From: Stenotrophomonas maltophilia
Lineage (GTDB): Bacteria > Pseudomonadota > Gammaproteobacteria > Xanthomonadales > Xanthomonadaceae
Assembly (NCBI RefSeq): GCF_013464915.1
Contig: NZ_RAVT01000047.1
Coordinates: forward strand, 18,487-58,824
Direction of reading: 5' to 3'
Length of the DNA: 40,338 bases
Under the pieces are notes generated by a model that was not told the DNA's origin, searched no databases, and saw only the letters and a list, made by a program, of their open reading frames with translations. This document shows positions 34,994 through 40,338 of the stretch, one piece after another; position 1 is the first letter of the stretch, and each line of letters opens with the position of its first letter. A program made the position numbers and the translations under genes.

Positions 34994-36307
34994 TCAGCCT
35001 CCCTGCGTTGCGGAGGCCGGCGTACGCGCGCCGACCAGTCCGTAGAAAATGATGTAGCCGTAGCACAGCAGCGGCAGGATGAAGCTGGCCTGCACACCGA
35101 TGTGGTCGGCCAGCACGCCCTGCAGGTACGGCACCACGGCACCGCCGACGATGGCCATGATCAGCAGGCTGGAGCCCTTGTTGGTCAGCGGGCCCAGGCG
35201 CTCGATGCTCAGCGCGAAGATGGTCGGGAACATGATCGAGTTGAACAGGCCGATCGCCACCACCGAGTACAACGCGATGCTGCCGGAGGTCAGCATGGTC
35301 GTGGCCAGCAGGGCCACGTTGACCAGCGCGAAGATCGCCAGCAGGCGGCTGGGCGAGAAGCGCGCCAGCAGCGCCGAGCCGGCGAAGCGGCCGATCATCG
35401 CCATCGTCCAGTAGGCCGACACGTAGTGCGTGGCTTCCTGCTCGCTGAAGCCGCCGATGCTCGGCATCGACAGGTAGTTGACCAGGAAGCTGCCGATCGA
35501 CACTTCGGCGCCGACGTAGAAGAAGATGCCCAGCACGCCCAGCAACAGGTGGCGCTTGCGCAGCGCGTCCAGATAGCTGTGATGATGGCCCTGGTCGGCC
35601 TGCTCGGTGGCGTCGCTCAGCGCCGGCAGTCGGAACAGGAACACGAACAGTGCCAGCAGTACCAGCGCCACCGCCAGGCCCACGTAGGGGCCCTGCACGG
35701 CCTGCGCCTCGGCGGCGCGGTAGGCCAGCTGTTCGGCGGCCGGCAGCGCGCTCAGTTCATCGGCGCTCTTGACCGTGTTGGACAGGATCAGCATGCCGCC
35801 GAAGATCGGCGCAATGGCCGTGCCCAGCGAGTTCAGCGCCTGCGCCAGGGTCAGGCGGCTGGAGCTGGTCTGCTCCGGGCCCAGCAGCGCGACGTAGGGA
35901 TTCGCAGCGACCTGCAGCACGGTGATGCCGGTGGCCAGCACGAACAGTGCGCCGAGGAAGGCGCCATACACGCGCAACTCGGCCGCCGGCCAGAATCCCA
36001 GTGCGCCGATGCCGGCGATCACCAGGCCGGCCACGATGCCCTTCTTGTAGCCCAGCGCCGCCACCAGGCGACCGGCCGGCAGCGACATCAGGAAATAGGT
36101 GCCGAAGAAGGTGAACTGCACCAGCATGGCCTTGGCGTAGTTCAGCTCGAACACTGCTTTCAGGTGCGGGATCAGGATGTCATTGAGGCAGGTCAGGAAG
36201 CCCCACATGAAGAAGATCGTGGTAACCACGGCCAGCGCCTTGCCGTTGGTGACGGCGGGTGCGTTGCCCGAAGAACCCGATGGACGGGGCGTTGCGGAGA
36301 TCGGCAT
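34994..36307 (-). CDS. FHS-type MFS sugar transporter
   Basis: Inner-membrane sugar:proton symporter of the FucP/GlcP group, 437 residues and about 12 helices. Typical segments are FFMWGFLTCLNDILIPHLK in helix 1, VQFTFFGTYFLMSLPAGRL, and NPYVALLGPEQTSSSRLTLAQALNSLGTAIAP. In this context mannose or mannobiose/fructose is the likely substrate. It is the first gene after lacI, 60 nt away, and is followed closely by the kinase gene. Confidence 0.9.
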   Translation of the reverse strand: MPISATPRPSGSSGNAPAVTNGKALAVVTTIFFMWGFLTCLNDILIPHLKAVFELNYAKAMLVQFTFFGTYFLMSLPAGRLVAALGYKKGIVAGLVIAGIGALGFWPAAELRVYGAFLGALFVLATGITVLQVAANPYVALLGPEQTSSSRLTLAQALNSLGTAIAPIFGGMLILSNTVKSADELSALPAAEQLAYRAAEAQAVQGPYVGLAVALVLLALFVFLFRLPALSDATEQADQGHHHSYLDALRKRHLLLGVLGIFFYVGAEVSIGSFLVNYLSMPSIGGFSEQEATHYVSAYWTMAMIGRFAGSALLARFSPSRLLAIFALVNVALLATTMLTSGSIALYSVVAIGLFNSIMFPTIFALSIERLGPLTNKGSSLLIMAIVGGAVVPYLQGVLADHIGVQASFILPLLCYGYIIFYGLVGARTPASATQGG

Positions 36308-36367
36308 GCGGTACGCGCCTCGATGCGCGGAAGGTCGTTGTTGCGTGGAAGGGGTGTATGGAAGGAA

Positions 36368-37417
36368 TCAGTTCGGTCGAGCGGCACTGCTTTCGCGGAT
36401 GCGCAGCTGCACCGGCGCGACCGTGCGCCGTGGCGGCGCATCCGGTTCGTCCAGCCGTTGCAGCAGCAGCGCGGCCGCCTGCCGGCCCCGCTCGCGCGGA
36501 TCGGCAGTGAGCGTGGTCAACGGCGGCACCGCCACCGACGCCTCGGAAATATCATCGAAACCGGTAACGGCGAAGTCGCCACCCGGACGGATGCCACGCG
36601 AGTTCAAGCCCAGCATCAGGCCCAGCGCGACGGTGTCGTTGTAGCAGACCGCCGCACTCGGCCGATGGCCATCGGCAAACAGCTCATCGGTGCGCGCCGC
36701 GGCTTCCAGGCGGTTCGGTGCCGACTCGATCATCCAGCCCGGCGGCAGCGACAGGCCGGCCTCGGCCAGCGCCTGCTGGAAACCGGCGCGGCGCTGGTGG
36801 CACGAACTCGATGCAGCATGGCCGCCGAAAAAGGCGATCTGGCGATGGCCGCGCTCGATCAGGTGGCGCGTGGCCAGATAGGCGCCGTGCTGGTTGTCCA
36901 GGGTCAGGAAGTCCCAGTCGGCCCCTTCCAGTTCGCGGTTGAACAGCAGCACATTGGCATTGGCGCCCAATGCCTGGCGCAACTGCGCGGTGTCGCTGCC
37001 TTCGGCCGGAGACAGGATCAGCCCGGCCGGGGTGTGCTCCATCAGCGTGGACAGCACTGCCTGCTGGCGCTCCGGCGATTCGCCCGTGCTGCCGAGCAGG
37101 GTCACGTAACCACGCCCGCCCAACGCCTCGTCCACGCCGGACGCGAATTCGGCGAAGAACGGGTTGGACAGATCGTTGATCACCAGCGCGATGCTCGACG
37201 AGGTGCGACGGCGCAGGTTGGCGGCCGCCCGGTTGTAGACATAGCGCTGCCGGCGCAGCTCGGCCTCGACCTTGGCGCGGGTATCGACGTTGACCAGCGG
37301 GCTGCCGCGCAGCACCAGCGACACGGTTGCCCGTGACACGCCGATGGCACGCGCGATGTCGGTCACCGTCACCGCCTTGCCGGCGCGCTTGCTGGAACTG
37401 CTGCCGTTGTCGTTCAT
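36368..37417 (-). CDS. LacI-family transcriptional regulator
   Basis: A 349-residue repressor. The N-terminal helix-turn-helix VTVTDIARAIGVSRATVSLVL and hinge helix NRAAANLRRRTS are complete. The periplasmic-binding-type sensor domain follows (ALVINDLSNPFFAEFASGVDEAL, CYNDTVALGLMLGL, VTGFDDISEASVAVPPLTT). It sits between GH92 and the transporter gene on the same strand and probably controls both, with mannose or a mannoside as inducer. A CG-centred palindrome upstream of GH92 is a candidate operator. Confidence 0.92.
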   Translation of the reverse strand: MNDNGSSSSKRAGKAVTVTDIARAIGVSRATVSLVLRGSPLVNVDTRAKVEAELRRQRYVYNRAAANLRRRTSSSIALVINDLSNPFFAEFASGVDEALGGRGYVTLLGSTGESPERQQAVLSTLMEHTPAGLILSPAEGSDTAQLRQALGANANVLLFNRELEGADWDFLTLDNQHGAYLATRHLIERGHRQIAFFGGHAASSSCHQRRAGFQQALAEAGLSLPPGWMIESAPNRLEAAARTDELFADGHRPSAAVCYNDTVALGLMLGLNSRGIRPGGDFAVTGFDDISEASVAVPPLTTLTADPRERGRQAAALLLQRLDEPDAPPRRTVAPVQLRIRESSAARPN

Positions 37418-37474
37418 CGTCTTCCCGGACTCCGCTGGAGGCTCAAGCCTAATGGATCAGGGCCGTGTCGTGCC

Positions 37475-37505
37475 GTGCCGTTCGCTGGGTCACCGCGAAC
37501 GGCAC
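37475..37505 (-). terminator. 11-bp hairpin between GH92 and lacI
   Basis: GTGCCGTTCGC and GCGAACGGCAC pair perfectly around nine bases, 8 nt after the GH92 stop. It has no T-tract, and may lower read-through from GH92 into lacI. Confidence 0.6.
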
Positions 37506-37513
37506 AGTCCGGC

Positions 37514-39979
37514 TCAGCGCAGCTGGCTGCCCGGTGCCGCGCACCAGGACACCGGCAGGTCCTTCACCGCCGTACCCCAACCCTGCTCCGGCGCCTTCGC
37601 GTCGAGCGCGAACTGCAGACGCGGGCCCTGCTGCAGGCGGTTCCAGTCCAGCCACACCGGCGCATGCGCCTGGCCATCGACCTTCACACCCTGCACGTAC
37701 TGCAGGCGGCGGCCATCGGCACCCGGCGCGTCGATCCGCAGCGTGCGGCCATTGCCCATGTCCACTTCCACCTTGCTGAAACGCGGGGTATGCAGCAGGA
37801 ACTGGCCGCTGCCCGGCACCGCCGGATACACACCGATGGCACTGAACAGGTACCAGGCCGACATCGTGCCGAGGTCATCGTTGCCGGTCACGCCATTGGG
37901 GGCGTTGGTGAACAACTGCTGCGCGGCACGCACCACGGCGGCGGTCTTCCACGGCTGGCCGATCAGCGTGTACAGCCACGGCGAGTGCAGGTCCGGCTCG
38001 TTGTTCGGGTTGTAGCGGAACTGGTTGTAGTAGCTGTACGGCCCGACCACCCACTCCTTGCGGGCGGCATTGAGCGGATCGGCCTGCAGCGCGTCCATCG
38101 CGAAGAACGCATCGAGGCGGCGACCGGCCTGTTCGCGGCCATCCATCGCTTCGACCAGGCCCGGTACGTCCTGCTGCGCCAGCCACTGGTACTGCCACGC
38201 CGTGCCTTCATGGAAACCATGGTGCGAACGCGGGCTGTAGTGGCCATCGGCCGGCGTGTACCACTGGCCGTCCTCGGTACGCGGGCGCGGGAAACCGGTG
38301 AAGCCGGTCTCGGCGTCGCGCACCTGCGGGTCCCACACCTTGCGCCAGTTGCGGCCGCGCTCACGCAGCGTCGCCGCGTCCTGCGCGTGGCCCAGGCCAT
38401 CGGCCATCTGCGAAAGCGCACAGTCGGCCAGCGCATACTCCAGCGTCGCGGAGCCACCGTGGTGCGGATCGACGTCCATGCCCTTGGACGGGAATGCGCG
38501 GTCGTAGACCACGTAGCCCTTGTCCAGGTAGGTCGGGTTGCCGGAACGGCCGGCCATGCGCGAGTTCAGCGGCGGTGTACCGAACGCGTTGCGGCGCAGC
38601 GCATCCCACGCCTGCGATTCACGGCCCTTGAGCGCACCGAAACGCCACAGGTCGACCATGAACGGCGTGACCGGATCGCCGGTCATGATGTTGGTCTCGA
38701 AGTTGGCATAGCCCCAGCGCGGCAGCCAGCCACCCTGCTCGTCGATCGCCAGCAGGGTACGACCGATGTCACGCGCGACGTCCGGGCGGGTCAGTGCCAG
38801 CCACTGGTTCTGCGCGCGGTAGGTATCCCACAGCGAGAAATACTCGTAGTACGTCCAGCCATCGGCACGATGGATGCCATCGTCATAGCCACGGTAGCGA
38901 CCATCGGCATCATTGCCGGTCATCGGCTGCAGCAGCGCGTGGTAGACCGCGCTGTAGAACACGGTGCGGTCGTCGGCGTTGCCACCCTGCACGCGCACCC
39001 GGCCCAGCTGCTCGCGCCAGGACTGCTGGGACAGCGCGCGCATGCGGTCGAAACCGAGCAGCGCCCCACCCTGCATGCCCTCGGCGCGCAGGTTGGTGCG
39101 CGCGCCTTCGGCATCCACGTGCGAGATCGCGCTGACCGCCGTCACCGACTGGCCCTTGGCCAGGTCGAAGCTGAGCCAGGCGCCATTGGGCTTCTGCTCG
39201 CCTTCCATGCTGTGGCGCGCGCCCGGCAGGCCACCGCCCTCGCCCCAGGTACCGTGCGCCTTGAACGGACGGTCGAACTCGATGCGGAACCAGGTGGTGT
39301 ACTGGTGGCCGCCACAGAAGCTCTTGGTCACCAGCTTGCCTTCGACCACGCGGTCGCCGACCACATCAACCACGCTGCCGATCACCGAATGGCGCTCGTT
39401 GGCCTGTCCGACATTGACCAGCACATGGCCATCGCCGCTGCGCTGGCTGAAGGTGTAGCGCTCGGCCGCGGCACGGGTGCGCGCGGTCGCCTCGGCATCG
39501 ATGCCGCCGTAGCTGGTCAGCCGTACCTTGTAGTAGCCGGCCTGGCCGATCTCGCCGTCATGGGTGTAGTTCGAGGCATAGGCCTTGTGATCGAACTGCT
39601 TGGCGTTGCCGGTATCGAAATCGCCGCCGGGACCGATCGATCCCGTGACCGGCAGCACCGACACCTGGCCGCCCTGCTCCCAGCAACCGGCGCCGGAGAT
39701 GAACGAATGGCCGAAGCCGCGGATCTTATCGTCGTCGTAGCGCCAGCCCGAATAGTGGCTGCCGATCGGGCTGACCTGGATCAGGCCGAACGGCGCCGAC
39801 GCGCCCGGGAAGGTATTGCCGTCGTCCTTGCTGCCGATGAAGGTGTTGACCTCGCGCTCCAGCGCCGTCGGTGCCGCCTGCAGCAGCATCGGCACGGCCG
39901 AAAGCGCAAGCAGGCAGGCCAGGCGCGCCAACGGGCGCGAGGTCGATGGGACGGCGGGAGCGGACGGCACTGGACGCAT
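37514..39979 (-). CDS. Exported GH92 alpha-mannosidase
   Basis: Calcium-dependent exo-alpha-mannosidase, 821 residues. The signal peptide has a long basic-to-hydrophobic N-terminus ending LLALSAVPMLLQAAP. The family opens with VNTFIGSKDDGNTFPGASAPFGL. The catalytic (alpha/alpha)6 half shows YHALLQPM, WDTYRAQNQWLAL, GFHEGTAWQYQW, NNEPDLHSPWLY and GNDDLGTMSAWYLFSAIGVYP. Family members mostly trim alpha-1,2-mannose from high-mannose glycans; the exact linkage is not predictable here. AGGAA lies seven bases before ATG 39979. It is the first gene of the leftward mannose cluster. Confidence 0.93.
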   Translation of the reverse strand: MRPVPSAPAVPSTSRPLARLACLLALSAVPMLLQAAPTALEREVNTFIGSKDDGNTFPGASAPFGLIQVSPIGSHYSGWRYDDDKIRGFGHSFISGAGCWEQGGQVSVLPVTGSIGPGGDFDTGNAKQFDHKAYASNYTHDGEIGQAGYYKVRLTSYGGIDAEATARTRAAAERYTFSQRSGDGHVLVNVGQANERHSVIGSVVDVVGDRVVEGKLVTKSFCGGHQYTTWFRIEFDRPFKAHGTWGEGGGLPGARHSMEGEQKPNGAWLSFDLAKGQSVTAVSAISHVDAEGARTNLRAEGMQGGALLGFDRMRALSQQSWREQLGRVRVQGGNADDRTVFYSAVYHALLQPMTGNDADGRYRGYDDGIHRADGWTYYEYFSLWDTYRAQNQWLALTRPDVARDIGRTLLAIDEQGGWLPRWGYANFETNIMTGDPVTPFMVDLWRFGALKGRESQAWDALRRNAFGTPPLNSRMAGRSGNPTYLDKGYVVYDRAFPSKGMDVDPHHGGSATLEYALADCALSQMADGLGHAQDAATLRERGRNWRKVWDPQVRDAETGFTGFPRPRTEDGQWYTPADGHYSPRSHHGFHEGTAWQYQWLAQQDVPGLVEAMDGREQAGRRLDAFFAMDALQADPLNAARKEWVVGPYSYYNQFRYNPNNEPDLHSPWLYTLIGQPWKTAAVVRAAQQLFTNAPNGVTGNDDLGTMSAWYLFSAIGVYPAVPGSGQFLLHTPRFSKVEVDMGNGRTLRIDAPGADGRRLQYVQGVKVDGQAHAPVWLDWNRLQQGPRLQFALDAKAPEQGWGTAVKDLPVSWCAAPGSQLR

Positions 39980-40106
39980 GTCGGGTTCCTGGAGTCGATG
40001 ACGCGGAGGCAGACGGCCAGGGCCGTCCGGCACCTTTCCGCTGAGCCCCGCCGTGACCGGCAGAGAGCTACCCCTGGAATGACGCCCGACCCGTGTGACC
40101 GTGAAT

Positions 40107-40120
40107 TTAGATCGATTCAA
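40107..40120 (-). promoter_or_regulatory. Candidate LacI-type operator upstream of GH92
   Basis: The minus strand reads TTGAATCGATCTAA, a CG-centred palindrome TTNNATCGATNNAA with two mismatched position pairs, as expected for LacI-family sites. It is 128 nt upstream of the GH92 start, which leaves a long leader. No second copy was noticed before the transporter gene. Confidence 0.4.
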
Positions 40121-40179
40121 GTAGAGCATGCAGGTTCAGCCGAATGCATTCTGCGGCGCAGCATGAGAGGGGATGTTCG

Positions 40180-40338
40180 GCAGGGCTGCGCCCTGCACCC
40201 GCTCCGAGCCGGAGCAACAGCAACGGCAGAAGCCGGTTTCCTGTGGGGAGTCGGGGTGGGTCCGGTTGCGGCGGACGCCGTAAACCCGTCCATGGGGGCT
40301 TGGCCGCGGCATCCATGCCGCGGACACCCCCGCAACCG
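40180..40338 (+). repeat. Multi-hairpin structured repeat, short copy (cut by window end)
   Basis: Related to the element at 26207. It shares the lead hairpin (40180-40196, GCAGGGC/GCCCTGC), a GAGCCGGAGCAACAGC block, the ACCCGTCC-GGGGGCTTGGCC block and the GCCGCGGACACCCCCGC block. Its arms CGGTTGCGG (40263-40271) and CCGCAACCG (40330-40338) pair perfectly. The internal insert of the long copy is replaced by a short hairpin around CATCCATG. It may continue beyond the window. Confidence 0.68.

Noticed and set aside
34760..37336. An 858-codon plus-strand open frame, and similar long frames at 3909-5660, 19536-21095, 23148-24980, 24538-26562 and 32363-34390
   Set aside because: All lie antisense to confident genes and have low-complexity Arg/His/Gln-rich translations with no start signals.

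Overview
The window is about 40 kb of high-GC DNA from a gammaproteobacterium of the Xanthomonadaceae, almost certainly the Stenotrophomonas maltophilia group. Two things support this. The smeSyRy two-component system diverges from the smeYZ efflux operon, an arrangement I know from S. maltophilia. About 17 short palindromes begin with GTAG in the style of the SMAG (Stenotrophomonas maltophilia GTAG) repeats, and they sit at gene ends singly or as inverted pairs. No tRNA, rRNA, insertion sequence, prophage or CRISPR array was seen.

Layout, left to right. 1-3.3 kb: dapB (lysine/diaminopimelate synthesis), a short-chain dehydrogenase, a MerR regulator with two C-terminal cysteines, a flavodoxin-fold quinone reductase and a small DUF4304-like gene. 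3.3-5.7 kb: a feoA-feoB-DUF6587 ferrous iron uptake operon with a Fur-like site. 5.8-9.9 kb: leucine/branched-chain acyl-CoA catabolism (liuC-like hydratase, VOC protein, HMG-CoA lyase, an HSD10-like dehydrogenase), then the EF-P paralogue efpL and a lipoprotein. 9.9-17.3 kb: an MliC/COG3650 lipoprotein, then the multidrug efflux locus (smeY, smeZ and an overlapping NTF2-like gene leftward; smeRy and smeSy rightward). 17.3-19.5 kb: two secreted proteins of unknown function (DUF4105 and DUF2388). 19.6-22.4 kb: a D-2-hydroxyglutarate dehydrogenase-type flavoprotein divergent from serA; together they can drive serine synthesis by recycling D-2-hydroxyglutarate. 22.5-26.2 kb: a NUDIX hydrolase and two tandem APC-family amino acid permeases.

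26.2-27.7 kb is the accessory-looking part. It holds a 245-nt multi-hairpin element, SMAG repeats, and three tandem copies of a small unrecognised lipoprotein gene, the middle one a pseudogene. 27.9-29.9 kb: methionine salvage (mtnB, mtnD, mtnC). 30.0-40.0 kb: a leftward mannoside-utilisation cluster encoding a secreted GH92 alpha-mannosidase, a LacI regulator, an FHS-type MFS sugar transporter, a PfkB sugar kinase, an AGE-family mannose isomerase and an exported GH2 beta-mannosidase. Read as a pathway, mannosides are trimmed outside the cytoplasm, mannose is imported, isomerised to fructose and phosphorylated to fructose-6-phosphate. The window ends inside a second, shorter copy of the structured element seen at 26.2 kb.

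Most of the window is ordinary core genome. The items most worth a second look are the structured repeat with covarying arms, the decaying lipoprotein array, a SMAG repeat that supplies the start codon of the DUF4105 gene, and the NTF2-like gene overlapping smeZ.
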